From positions 434,001-498,000 of the forward strand of contig JAYXKI010000001.1 in assembly GCA_037892935.1 (NCBI GenBank): 64,000 nucleotides of DNA, read 5' to 3'. A model generated the notes under the pieces. That model searched no databases and was not told where the DNA came from. It saw only the letters and a program-made list of their open reading frames with translations. A program made the position numbers and the translations under genes. Source of the stretch: Phlebopus portentosus. Taxonomy: Eukaryota; Basidiomycota; Agaricomycetes; Boletales; Boletinellaceae. Positions within the stretch are counted from its first letter, which is position 1; each line of letters opens with the position of its first letter. Shown here piece after piece: positions 22,343-34,500 of this stretch.

Positions 22343-22818
22343 CCCGCCCTCCTTCGCTATATACCCTACGCATCAAGTGGCCTCCGCCATCCACCATCGC
22401 ACAAAATACAAGCCAAAGTGCGTAAAAAGGTGCACAATGGTATAATGAGGTAATAGACCGAAAGGAAGCAAATTGATGGTTACAACCGGAGTCGAGTCAG
22501 ATCTAATCTCCCAACAACGCATTCCATATCGAGTAGCGCCCTTTGTTTAGCCCGTTCCCTTATCAGGAAGGATCTCACACCCGGAACAATTTTGACAGTA
22601 GTGATTGGGTCCAATTGTTGTTGTTTTCGTAGTCGAGTCATTACGAAAAGCCTTGAGCTGAGGGACTAAGCGAGTGGAAACGGAATCCGGAGTTAGAAGG
22701 GTCTTGAAGGAAGTGGGGTGCAGCTTACATCGTACATGTAATCCTACGCGTGGATCTTCCCAAGTACAACGACGAAACTTTGCAGAAGCGCAGACGGTCT
22801 ACAAGCCAGAATGAGATT

Positions 22819-24376
22819 CTCGGTCGCGCCTCTCGGAGTCATATCTCCATTTATTCCCAGCCGTGCGAGTCAGATCAGATATCAATAACACAAATCGAGT
22901 TTGAAATTAAAATGCATTTGTACTTGTATCTGCTTGTCTCATGGACTTGAGATGCTTCTAGAGTGATATTGGTACACAAGTATTGCTAAATGGGAGAGCA
23001 AGTTGACAGGAGGCGAGACGAGATGAGAGCGGAAGATGAAAGAAGCAAAGAAAGCAGAAGAAGCGAGAGAAGCAACAAAGCAAGGGAAGTGAAAACAAAC
23101 GAGTGGACGAGATAAATTCTCATAAGCAATTCAAAATGAAGATGAAGTTTTCGAAATGAACGGAAGAAGCGAAGCAGAAAGGGAGAAAGCAAAAGTAATA
23201 AGATGTCTATACTAAAGAATAAAAGATTCAATATAAAAGAGAGTTTTGAGTTTCAAATGCAGAGGATATGGGATCTGCAGAGCATGAAGACGTCGTGCCT
23301 TCGTCTCAAAAATTCAAGTAACGAAAATGAATGACAGCAGGAATTTATTTTATGCTGATGCTTGTGAGTGTTCAGAGCAAGAAACAAGACGAAAAGGAAA
23401 ACGAAGACCCGAAAGAGAGCCTGAGAGCCCAAACGAACTAGAGACCAAAGGCATCAAGAAAGGAAACCCCGGAAGCCAGAAGATCGAAAGAAGGAATGGA
23501 CTGGAAAGAGGCTCAGTGTATGATGCCATTCCAACTTCCCTTCTCCTACCTCTTAGGTCAAGATCAAGCTTTGAATCATAAAAGCACCCCTCCATCCTTC
23601 TTCTCCCTAACAAGCCCGCGCCACTCAGCGCACCGCCGATTCTTCTCCGCGCGCAACTTCTTGTCGTCAAGCGCACGCTCGACCCACCGTAACAGCGCAT
23701 CCTCGTCCTCCCGTACAAAGAAGGACGAAAGGAGCGAGAGAACCATCCCGAAGCTTGCGTGGGTGGACGTAAGGTAGTCTGCATGGAGGAAAAACAAGCG
23801 CCGATAAAATAGCGAGATTTGATTGGTCAGCTGAGATAGAAGGACTTTGATGTGATGAAAGGAAGGATAGACGGACCTCTGAAGACCCAGACAGTTGCCA
23901 TTGCAACGATCACGAAGACGTCCCTCCCTTCAAGCAAGAATGCATCCCACATCCGGAGCTGCATCTGAAACGGCGCGGTATTCGCAAACAGCGTGATATA
24001 CCACTTTCGTCGCATAGCTCGTCGTCGAGATCATATACCTCTTCTACAATTCGAAGGCTAACAAATGCCTTTTTTCAGCAAAGCGGGAAAAAAAGGAACG
24101 AAGACAGGACTTTTGAATGAGATGTGATTACTTACGAAAGCAGCAAATACACTCGATAGTATCCTCTCCGTGATCCGTTCTTGCATATATCGCCTCGAGC
24201 AGCCCAGGGGATCCCGGGAGGAAGATATCATGCAACTCGTACTCGTCGTGAAAATGCACGAGGAAGGAGTACAGTTTTTCTCGCTCGCATTTGCTGCGAT
24301 GGATCCCATGCTTTGACAGTACCCGCATTCGTTGCAGACCAGAGAGGAAGTGAAGTGTATGGAATAGCGAGCATTA
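22819..24376. repeat. segmental duplication, copy A (degenerate)
   Basis: This stretch aligns by eye to 28918-30521 in the same orientation, about 6.1 kb away, from CTCGGTCGCG at the left to GGAA-AGCGAGC at the right. It contains the 3' third of the TBC Rab-GAP gene plus about 750 bases of its purine-rich 3' flank. The match is patchy with many substitutions and small indels. Confidence 0.85.
23576..24376 (-). pseudogene. truncated, decayed TBC Rab-GAP fragment
   Basis: This is a broken copy of the last three exons of the TBC gene at 29727-33123. Recognisable pieces are VCNECGYCQSMGSIAA, SFLVHFHDEYELHDIFLPG, KWYITLFANTAPF-type text with RMWDAFLLEGRDVFVIV, and HADYLTSTHASF with VERALDDKKLRAEKN. 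They lie in different frames: sequence after SIAA is deleted or shifted, and the exon before KWYITL has lost its frame. The Ser-rich N-terminus and the arginine-finger exon are absent, so no active GAP can be made. Compared with the parent, MG-I-ATLLCYYEPEK has been lost. Confidence 0.8.
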
Positions 24377-25260
24377 TCCAGTTCACCAGCTGATGCTGAA
24401 GCCCTCATCTATTCTTCTCAATGTGAATTTCAGGAGTTTTCTCAGTGCCATCATCACTCTTCATTTGTGAACGTTACAGGGACAAGGAACTCCATAATAA
24501 TGAACTTCGGACATGTGGCTTTCGGTCCTCCTGCAGTACCAGCCTGTACCTCAAAACACAAAATAAATCATATCTCTATGAATACTCACCTGTTTTGCAT
24601 GATTCAATTCATAGTTCAATGTCCGCTTTCACATTCCGGGTTGAATGAGAGAACATGGTGCAGAAATGGGGCCCCGGACTCATGGAGTTTTCCCGTAAAG
24701 CAGGTCCCTGGCCGGGGGGAAAACCATATATACTTCTTTTTCTGCCCGCCTGTTTTTGGTAATCGATCGACGCTCGTCATAGACCAGCACTTCTAGTCAT
24801 CCCACTTCACATTTTCATGCAGAAAAGTTGTCTGAAAATAGGTATGAGTCAAATTCCATCGGAGGGAGGGGAAATAAAGAGGGATAGAGGTGTCGATATG
24901 AATGTTTGCAAGGTGAAGTCGAGGTAGTGAAAGATCGACGCGTGTCTGACACACCATCTGTGCTCCGAGTCTCTTCTCCTTGGCACCACATCTCTCTCTT
25001 CAAAATTTTCTTCAAGAAATAAAGCCAAACACTTCCCATATTGATTGAAAAATGCAGGTTTACGAAAAGAACTTGCTAGTTGTGGACGAATAGTCAAGTC
25101 TATCATGAACGTCGATCACTTACCATAAATCGGGCGCCGAAAGACTTTTGGGAACCACTTTCAGTTTATGAAGGTTTTCTGAACACGCTGTAACATATGG
25201 GCTAAAAAATGTGGTAAATCGACTGACTCCGAACTTATACACATAAGACCCAAAACCCGA
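24377..25260. other. unassigned spacer between duplicate and CDF relic
   Basis: About 880 bases with only short, unconvincing open frames. The right end runs into the 5' side of the zinc transporter relic. Confidence 0.35.
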
Positions 25261-25269
25261 CTTGAAACC

Positions 25270-27065
25270 TTTCATCATGACCTGGGGCTTGTCGCGCGTT
25301 TTCAGGATTTCTCCTTTACTGGTTATCGACTTCATCTTCTTCCTTGTCGAGATCATCGTCGGTATGTATCTCCTGTTTCTTGAGCACCTGTCCACTTGAG
25401 CCCACACTCTCTAACCAGGTCATGTCATTGACTCGCTTGCGCTCGTCGCAGACAGTTTTCATATGCTCAAGTATAATTACTTTCCTATACGTGCCACAAT
25501 CAGTTCACTATATTATTGGGATATTATTTTGAGCTTGGCAGTTGCTCTATACGCAATAAAGGCATGGCTTCGCTTCCAGTCATTCGCTCCTGCTTGTGCT
25601 GATATCCCTCAAGCTTACAGGCCGAAAAATCAAAGAGGAAGATACCAAGTATTCGTACGGATGGCATCGAGCCGAGACCCTGGCCGCTCTGATCAATGGC
25701 GTATTCCTTCCTGCTCTTTGCTTTTCAATCGTCATGGAAGCCATTGAGCGCTTTTCGAGCACTCCAGGTACACATAAAACATTCCTTTTCATCCTTTACT
25801 AGTGGCGACCAAAAGTACAGAGATTTCAAACCCGAAATTGGTTGTGATTGTTGGCTCACTCGGATAGGCTTCAAACTTTCTCGGTCTATCCTTGTTCCAC
25901 GGTATACTATAGCACCAAGTCAATTCATCAGTTCCTGATTTGTCTTTCTGTCAGAGCATGATCATTCACATGGCCACAAAGGCCAGCACCACGGCGAGAA
26001 CTCCGTGGCTAAGCCGACGAGAGGAACAGTCGGAGAGCGTGGCCTTTAGCGGCAGTGTGTCATGCCCACAGGCGAGAATGAGAGATCGAAGCAGAGAATG
26101 CTCTGACTCTCTCTTTGGTCATCCGGCCGTGACGCGCGCTTATGTCGTCCATCAAGCTTAAGAATTGCAGTGAGCTCGTTCACCTTCCGCACGTAGGCCT
26201 GCCGAAGACGGAATATCGTCGTCTTATAAAGCAGAACAATCGAATGATTTCTTCGGTGCTGAGGGTCGCCAAATAAAGTCGAACACTGCTGGACGAAACA
26301 CGTCGGAAACCACGCCCCCTCTGGGCGATCACGATATAATCAGCGCAAGACAGTCTGCGACTGACCTTCGAACAGTCGACCAGCAGATCTCGGCTTCAGC
26401 AGGCTCCAGACACGTCAGTGGACAGGCTAGTACCATGAACATGCGTGGCCTAGTTCTACATGTGCTGGGTGAGGCCCTCGGTAATATTGGTGTCATTTCC
26501 ACAGGTTTGATCATCTGGCTGGTCAATCTCAGTTGGAAGTACTACCTCGATCCTATCATTTCCCTTGTGATTACCTGTATCATATTCTCATCGGCGCTGC
26601 CCCTTGGTAAGTCCTGGTTCTGCTGATTATGTTCATACGCTCACGATATTACGTTACATGGCAGTGAAAAGCACCTCATTCATCCTCATTCAGGGTGTTC
26701 CTTCAGGAATTTCTTTGAAGGATTTCAATGGGGCTATCCGTGTTATTGATGGAGTGCAAGATGTCCACGAGTTACATATATGGCAGCGAAGGTGGTAGCA
26801 TCTGTGCATGTTCTTGCTTCTCGGAACCATGACCTTATGCAAGTTGCTACCGACATTCGCAAGGCTTTGCACGATAGGGGGTATCCATTCAAGTACAATC
26901 TAACCTGAGGATCATCCATGGCGTCAAGCCCAGACTGCCGTTAATATAATTAATCAATTTTGCTATTGCTGCGTTGCTAACAATCCTTTAGTCTAATGCC
27001 ACATCTTGCCTAGTCATGTGTCCTCCTAACCAAAACTGCAACCTTCGGAGCATGCATGTTGTCGT
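25270..27065 (+). pseudogene. decayed vacuolar-type zinc CDF transporter (Zrc1/Cot1-like)
   Basis: Parts of a zinc cation diffusion facilitator appear in order: LVIDFIFFLVEIIVG, HVIDSLALVADSFHML, KYSYGWHRAETLAALINGVF, SNPKLVVIVGSLG, a His loop (HDHSHGHKGQHHGE), NMRGLVLHVLGEALGNIGV, YLDPIISLVITCIIF and GVQDVHELHIWQ, ending with a Cys-rich tail near 27010-27060. Signs of decay are an in-frame TAG at 25865-25867 where Leu is expected, another TAG at 26047-26049 after the His loop, no AG acceptor before DIILSLAVALYAIK (about 25518), and a lost C-terminal frame. The stop at 25865 is a substitution rather than a homopolymer slip. The HxxxD zinc signature (around HML...) marks it as Zn-type, so it is not a copy of the Mn-CDF at 40-42 kb. 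Confidence 0.8.
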
Positions 27066-28917
27066 AAGTATCCAGCTGAAAGTTGCGCTTGTTTGAGCTC
27101 ATTCGCTTTGTCTATAGCTCCACCACCACCGACAGTATAAGCTCAACCCATTTCAATGGAAAGCTTAGTCCGTCTGTTCTCAAGATCGCTCGTTTGGTCC
27201 ATTTTTCTTGTGCTTCTTCAAACTATGTAACATAATGTCATACATTCAATTATCGGAGCTTTACGTCGCAGGTGGTATTGGATAGGTGCGGCTTATCAAT
27301 GATATGTTCATGCTACCATCACGGGAAACTGACCTACGAATGAGGAAGAGGAAGAATGTCTCTGTTAAATGACACCGACAGTGTCACTCCTGCTCCCTTT
27401 CGGATCTGTTGCTAATCTCCAAGCTACAGTCACCGAAGACCGACATGCATGACGCTGTGCCTACGATTCGGCACCTAGAGCGTGTAAAGCCCACTCAAGG
27501 TGCAAGGGTCCCTGTGAGCAAGGACATGATGACGGCGGCGATTAGGTCAAAGCCAGACGTCTGCTCCGCATGGACACATGAATCTAGTCGCGAGAGGAGG
27601 GCATGAAGCACGTTGGTAGATAGGAGGGGTGGTGTACGCCCTGCGGCGGCACCCACGGGACAAGTAACAAGCACGTTGCGAGCCTCTTACTCAGTTCAAG
27701 TTCTCCCATGTGTGTTGCCGAACCAAAGTCGTCTCAGAGGAGTGGGAGAGATCGAGTTGGACCGAGGACCACAACACAGCGCCCAACATCGAAGGTAGGC
27801 TCTCAATTCTTGCGTGCCGCACTCGGAACTGAAGAAGTCACGTATCGCTTTGCGCGGCTGATCGAGCCAGTGTGCAGTTGAGAGACATGAACATACGCAC
27901 TTCAAGGAACGTGCCAGCATCAGGAAATCCTACAGCTTAACTCGCGATACTTCCACGAGTAGCGGTTTTAAAGGAGGAGTTCGGTATGTTGCTCTGAAAA
28001 GGGGGATGCGGGATGCTTCGGATCAGATACCATTGCTAAATACCATGACCAGTCAAACCGAGTACGGTTCGCGGACAGAAGACGGTTTGAAGCACCCCCA
28101 GATGCACCGGAGCATTGAAACTAGAACAGACAGGAAAGCGCGAATGGAACGCAAGGTCAATCAATTTCAGGTTTTACATACATTGTTTCCAAGATATTAT
28201 CACGTAGCAGAGCCTTGATCTCGCTAACAAGCGTCCAATCAGCCTGAGAGCGATCCGTTGAAATATGATACACCGTTCTTCAACATTTCGCATTCCACTG
28301 AGTTCTCCAGCGAGCTGGAACACTAGTAAGGTTTCGTTGACTTCCAGGAAGAGATGTCTGGCTTGAGCGGTTGTTACAGACGTCATATCACCAACGCACG
28401 ACAGAAGAAGCATGGCGAGCTGCCAGTGCGACGCAGGTGGTATTCGGATTATGGAATGAAGATGTCGGAATGGTATAAAAGACACGGAGCTAGCCCAAAG
28501 CACCGTTTACCAGATCCAATACTTTGGATGTTGATACATTTTGTGCGCTAAGCAAGGATTGTTCTCGAGGTAAAGCCGAGGCCGTAGTGTTCCTCCTGGA
28601 TTAATCGACACAGCAGATCCAGAATAGACGCGTCATGAATGAAGACTAGAGACAACTTCGAACGTCCTAAAACTAAATGCGAGTGCAGGAAATGAGAGCA
28701 ATCCAGAATAACAGAAACCGTGCTTTAGGTAGAGATCCCTTGATATAAGCTGAATAGATTGAGCACTATGGATGGCGTACTGATGTGGAAAAAAACAAAA
28801 CAAATCACTCACTCCCTAAAATAATAGCACAGCACACCTAAATTTGAGAATTTCCTTTCACGTGATGCAAAGATGTGCCCGTAATCGCAGAGCCCAGAGG
28901 TAGGGCACAACGTTAAT
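27066..28917. other. accessory spacer, no recognised gene
   Basis: About 1.85 kb with short frames only. The minus-strand frame 28503-28174 (ASHWQLAMLLLSCVGD ... RHLFLEVNETLLVFQLAG) has protein-like composition and might be a gene relic, but I cannot name a family. Nothing else is supported. Confidence 0.35.
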
Positions 28918-30521
28918 CCTCGGTCGCGTTTGTCAGAGCCATATCCGCATTTCTTCCCTCAGCTAGATCAGATTTGGAATCGCATATTTATTTGTATTTG
29001 TATCTGCTTGTCTCATGCACTTTGAACTTGAGATGCTTCTAGACTGATATTGGTACACAAGTATTGCTAAATGAGAGAATAAATTGATAGGACTCGGAGG
29101 CGAGAAGAGATGAGAGCAAATATGAAAGAAGCAGAGAAGCACTGGCAGAAGAAGCAGAAGAAGCGAAGGAGGCAAGCTAGGAAGGAAGTGAAGAAACAAA
29201 CGAGCGGACGAGAGAGGAATTCTCAGAAGCGATTCAAAAATGAAAACGAAATTTTCGAAATGAACGCGAGGAGGGATGCAGAAACGAAGAAGAAAGCAAG
29301 GGTAATAAGATGACTATACTAAAGTATAAAAGATGAAATAGAAAAGAGGGTTTTGAGATTCGAATGCGGAGGATACGGGAGATGCAGAGCTAGTGGATGT
29401 CATGACTTCGTCGTCTCAAAAATTCAAATAACAAAAACGAATGGGAGCAAGAATTTGCTTTATGCCGATTGGCGTATTGCTTTGATGCGATACTTGCGAG
29501 TGTTCAGAGCAGAAGCGAAACGAAACAGAAACGAAAGACGAAAAGCAAAAAGAAAGGAAAGCGAAGTTTCGAAGCATGAAGACCCGAGAGAGAGCCCCAA
29601 ACGAGCGAGAAACCGAAAACATCAAGAAACGAAATCCCAGAAACGAGAGGATCGAAAAAGAATAGAAAGAGACTCGGCAAGTCCCTCCTCTTTTCACCTC
29701 CAAGATCGATCGAGATCACGTTTGGATCATAAAAGCACCCCGCCGTCCTTCTTCTCTCTAACAAGCTCGCGCCACTCAGCGCGCCACCTATTCATATCTG
29801 CGCGCAATTTCTTGTCGTCAAGTGCACGCTCGACCCATCGTAACAGCGCGTCCTCGTCTTCCGGTATAAAGAAGGACGAAAGGAGCGAGAGGACGGTCTC
29901 GAAGCTCGCTTGGGCGGACGTAAGATGATCTGCGTGGAGGAAAGACAAGCGCCGGTAGTAAGACGTGATTGGTCAGATGAGAAGAAGGGCTTCGATGAAA
30001 GAGAGGATAGACGGACCTCTGAAGACCCAGACAATTGCCACTGCAACGATCACGAAGACGTCCCTCCCTTCAAGCAAGAACGCATCCCACATCCGGAGCT
30101 GCGTCTGAAATGGTACGGTATTCGCAAATAACGTGATATACCACTTCGTTGCATAGCTGGTTGTCGAGATCATATGCTTTTTCTACAGGAAACAAATAAA
30201 CAATCAGATCTCCGTAAGAATCCCATCCATGAAAAGTACATAAAACGAGGAAGCACCCACAAAAGCAGCAAATACACTCGGTAACATCCTCTCCATGATC
30301 CGTTCTTGTACATATATCGCTTCGAGCAGCCCCGGGAATCCCGGGAGGAAGATATCGTGCAACTCATACTCATCGTGGAAATGAACGAGGAAGGAGTACA
30401 CTTTCTCCGGCTCGTAGTAGCATAGAAGCGTCGCTGCTATAGGACCCATACCCTGGCAGTACCCGCATTCGTTGCAGACGAGGGAGAAAGAGTGGAGTGT
30501 ATGGAAGAGCGAGCGCTGTCT
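28918..30521. repeat. segmental duplication, copy B (parental, intact)
   Basis: This is the counterpart of 22819-24376. It spans the last three exons of the TBC gene and about 800 bases of 3' flank. Homology stops at about 30520, within a few bases of the exon start at 30519. Confidence 0.85.
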
Positions 30522-33123
30522 ACGGGTCAAAGTCAATCGGTCAATCAATCCTCCCAGAGCAACAGTCGGTCGAAAAGGTAACACACATACCCCTGACCGT
30601 ACCGCGTCTTGAACAACACATGCCCACTAATCGTCCTCGGGACGTCCAGATCAATCTGGACATCATAACTACTCGGCCTATCTAAACTCGATCTGTACTC
30701 CCTCCTCAAATCGTCCAACATGCTCTCCAGCCTCCTTGCATCCAGACTCTCCTTCTTCCGCCTCCCCACCCGGCGCGCGACGAGCACCTCCCACGCCGCG
30801 GCGCGCCACGCGTCGGGTATGCCCTTGAACACTCGCTTTCGCAGTTTTTTCTCCTTCGAGGACTTGATCCGCCAGATTGCGACGTTCCCGCCGTGATCTC
30901 GCCCCTCTGCCTCGAGCATCCGCCCCCATTTCGATATACGCTTAGCCTCGAGGTCATTTGAGACGGGACGGGGTTTGGGTTCGCTGGATAGTATGCGCGG
31001 GGACGCGGGGCCTGAGGTGCTTGTTTGAGATATTGGATGGAGGGGTTTGGAGAGTGCAGATGCGGAGAGAATGACGGTTCGGTCATGAGAAGGCGTGTTG
31101 AAAAATCCATATCTACCACAATTGTCAATGTTAGTATCACGGTTCATGCACAGAACAGAAGATAAGAGATAAAAATAAAATAAATGAAACACACCGATCC
31201 ACGCTTTCCAAAAGCCTAAGCTCCTCCTCAGACAGCTCGCCCGTAATATCCCCACGCGCGTCGTTTCTCAGAGCTATCTGCACGCTCCTGCGATCATGCC
31301 CCAGCTTCGCACGCGTCCTCTCAACGCCTTCTTCATACCCGTCGCCCTTCACGCCCGTCACATCCAGCTGCGCATAGGTGTTTCGCACGAAGAAGGCTTC
31401 TGGCTCCTCCTTGGCTGCTGCTGCGGCTACACCATTTTCACCAGAGCTTCCTTCGGCACCTGGTTTCGCACCTGGTATGCCCACTTCGGCAAGTTCGGGC
31501 ACGCGCGAGCGTCGTGAAGAGGAAGACGCCCCGGATGTGGATGTTCCCGTTGTCCGGCCCGGTGGTGTTATTGATGAAACGCTAGATTGGCGGTTTGTAT
31601 GTACGGGAACATTGCTCTTCTCACTAGGTAAGGGAGTGCTTGTAGTAATAGGCGTGATGCTAGAAGAAGCTCTAGGACTTGAAGGTAACGCCGGTAACCC
31701 TTTCTGGGAAGAGGCGGAAGAAACGCTCCCGTGGTGAGAAGAAGAAGAAGAAGAAGAAGCGTGATTCGCAAAAGGAGGGGGCGAGGGACTTGAAGGCGGG
31801 TCGGGGTTCGTCACCTTGAATCGGAGTGAACTAGTAATACTATGATTGCTCGACTCGACGCTCTGCGGAGCGGTTACATAGCACCCGCTCTCGTGCGTCG
31901 AGCTCATGCCGTCGAGTCCATGCCCGTGTGCGCTGTTGCTGGGTGAGAGGACGAGACCGTAATGCGCTGCAGTACTCGCGCTATCGGACTTGGCGTGCGC
32001 TTGGGTCTGGATTTGAGTTTGCTGGGTGGGGCTATGGTTTTGGGAGGGTGTAGGCGGACTCCCTCGAGGTGGTCGAAGGGTCTGCTCTTCTCCCATGTCC
32101 CGTCAGCATTGTCCGTCGTTAATGACAGACGAGGAGAGTCATGCAGCTTGCCGGAGGCGGGACTATGTCGATGCGCCATGCTGAGGTCGGGCTGACTATG
32201 GCTACGATGACCCTCGTCCGTGAATGTCAAATCGACATACTTCCCCCACTTCGCAGAAGCACTCAGATCAACACCGGTGGGAGCGCTGTTCGCGGAGTGT
32301 AAGCGCTGTGCGGTTGAAAGGTGAGGTCAGCCTCAACGTCAGTTGAGCGGGAACGAACCGGCGCGCCATTACTCGCACGACTCCTCGGGAGGCTATCCTC
32401 CATCACACACGCCAATTCTGTCGATTCGGGGCGAGCGCTACCATCAAAGTTACCCGCAGTAGTATCCAAGAAGGAGCCGACGCGCCTGCTGGCAGGTCGG
32501 CTCTGGGGCGGGGAAGAAGCACGGTTACTATACGCGCCATTGTAACTGTAGATATGGCTCTGATGCTGACTTGAGCTTTCTGCTGAGACCGAGCCAGCGA
32601 AGAACCCGCTTCCGCTGCTCGACTTGCGACTCACGCTTCGGGTCCCAGCGGTATTCGGTCCCCCGTGATAGAAGGAATCCGTTCTCCCTTCGTCCGTTAT
32701 ACTACTAGTAGTATAAGGGTCTTTCCCGCTTTCTCTTGAACCGTCTCTACGATATTGCCTTCCATTTCCATCCAATCCCAATCCTATGTTGTTGTTGTTC
32801 ATTGTAGTTCCTAAGCCTGACCCAGCTAAGACCGTACTATTATGCAATGCTGATTTGCGCCAAGTGTGCCTTCGCTCGCTATACATTGAGTAGATAGAGA
32901 ATATAGTCGATTCAGAGGAATTCCGTCCTGATTCGTTCTCAATAGAGATTTCATACGACGATGGCGGCGTAAGCGGTGTTGTTGACGTCGATGTTGATGT
33001 TGTGTAGGAGTCGTCTGAGGAGACTGGCGAGCTGTTCTTCGATGAGAGTGCCTTGGAAGTCTTTGTGGAGGGGATGAGGTCGAGAGGGGAAGAGGGGACG
33101 AGGACGAGAGCTGGAGCCTCCAT
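29727..33123 (-). CDS. TBC-domain Rab GTPase-activating protein
   Basis: Exons: 33123-31195, 31112-30591, 30519-30261, 30182-30017, 29929-29727; about 1026 aa. The first 640 residues are Ser/Thr/Pro-rich and disordered (a GAA repeat near 31737-31760 encodes poly-Ser). The TBC domain begins near residue 735 (KRVFKGIPDAWRAAAWEVL) and has both catalytic fingers: IDLDVPRT (IxxDxxR arginine finger, about 800) and GYCQGMG (YxQ glutamine finger, about 838). Then come FHDEYELHDIFLPGFPGL, KWYITLFANTVPFQ and LRMWDAFLLEG. It should therefore be an active GAP; the target Rab cannot be told. Two one-base slips are needed in exon 1, near 32290-32302 and at 32078-32080; with them the sum is divisible by three. 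Confidence 0.85.
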
Positions 33124-34473
33124 GCAAAGCTGCTGAGTAAAGGGTAAGGAAAGGAGGGTGAAAAGACAGAAGCGCTTTCAGGACAAGTATAAGTACTTTA
33201 ATATGTGCAGGTCATTGGGTGCCACGACAAGGGAGAGTAGTAGTCTACTGTATGTAGTCGTGAGAAATCAGTCGCTTCAAAGACGAGACGGCTTGATCCC
33301 GTTAAATGAATTTGCATTTCTTGTTTGCGCTCACTGTCCTCAGATGATAATATTATTGTACATGCTATACTTGAACAATTGATACCGATCATGTCGCATT
33401 ATGATTATATTTATCACTTATCAATAGCCTATGGTATCTACTACAAGGTACCCGGCTGTCCGAGTCGCATACCGTGAGATGGGCACGTCAGAACTGGTCC
33501 TTTGCTGGCAACGTCGACTCGACTGGCCATCAGAGACCGACTTGTTCAGACGAATCGCGAAATGCCGACGGCCGCACAAGTGAGAGCCAGTCTATCCATC
33601 AGTCTGCTCCCAGCATCGTAACAGAACTGACCAACTGTCGTCTGAAGAAAATGATATGCTCATGCATTGCACTCTCTGTTCTAAGCTGGGTCGATATCTT
33701 TACAAGTGATGATTATCCATCTGCTGAGGACGATACACAGGAAAAAGGAAGCAAAGCCATTACCTTCGTCCCAGCCGTACTTCGCATCATCTGAGGATGG
33801 CAGGCAATCAGAGAAAAATCTGCAACACGCATCGCGCATCCACGAAGCGATTCAATGCGATAATATCACTTCCCACAGAGACATCAACGCAGTACTCGTG
33901 TCCAATGGTTTTGCTTTTCGAACCGAAGGCAGTAACTCGACACGCCTACATCCTTTACCCGGAACTAAAACTAACAGGCGCGCGGAAATATGTAGGGTCC
34001 CGCGCACGACGACAAAACCGCCTCTGTTCTCCTTTCCCCAGGAATAGCTCTCATGGGCGCACATCATCCTTTAGAAAAAGCAAGCAGCGCCTCCAGCACG
34101 TCCCGAGTCAAGTCAAGCAAACAGGACTTGCCATCAATACACAGAACCCATACACCCATTTGAGCGTAGTTCGATAGTCTTGAGGACGGGAACGCGGACG
34201 AGGAGACGGAAAAGCTCGACCAAGCCCGAACTTTTGAGTCCTCTTGATTGTTCGTAAGAGGAAAAAAGGTAGTAAAATTGTTCAAGTGAGGCGATGACTA
34301 ATATATTCTCACGAATACATCTTGCTTTTGTTACTCGTGTGATCTGCTCCTTTTTCAAGTGTTGCTTGCTTGACCGTGAAGCCCGACGCGCTCGTTGCAA
34401 TCGACACGCTCGCGTTCGTCAGTTAGCTGTACAGGAAACAAGAACAATAATGTAGGCTACTTCTGCCAACCGA
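33124..34473. other. intergenic, no supported gene
   Basis: About 1.35 kb holding the presumed promoters of the TBC (-) and FIP1 (+) genes. Several open frames of 60-126 codons occur (for example 33797-34177 and minus 34400-34134) without known motifs or splice support; I leave them unannotated. Confidence 0.4.
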
Positions 34474-34500
34474 GTGTTCATTGAGAAAACACCGGAATTT

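Noticed and set aside
22986..23231. Minus-strand hydrophobic frame resembling a membrane peptide
   Set aside because: It is the translation of GA-rich 3' flank that is duplicated at 28963-29199 with a different reading; the peptide is not conserved between copies.
31737..31760. GAA repeat as a possible CRISPR or satellite
   Set aside because: It is a simple triplet repeat inside the TBC exon, encoding serine on the minus strand; no spacers.
33474..34177. Possible gene from overlapping 100-codon plus frames
   Set aside because: Frames show no known motifs, no consistent splice sites and no compositional contrast with intergenic sequence.
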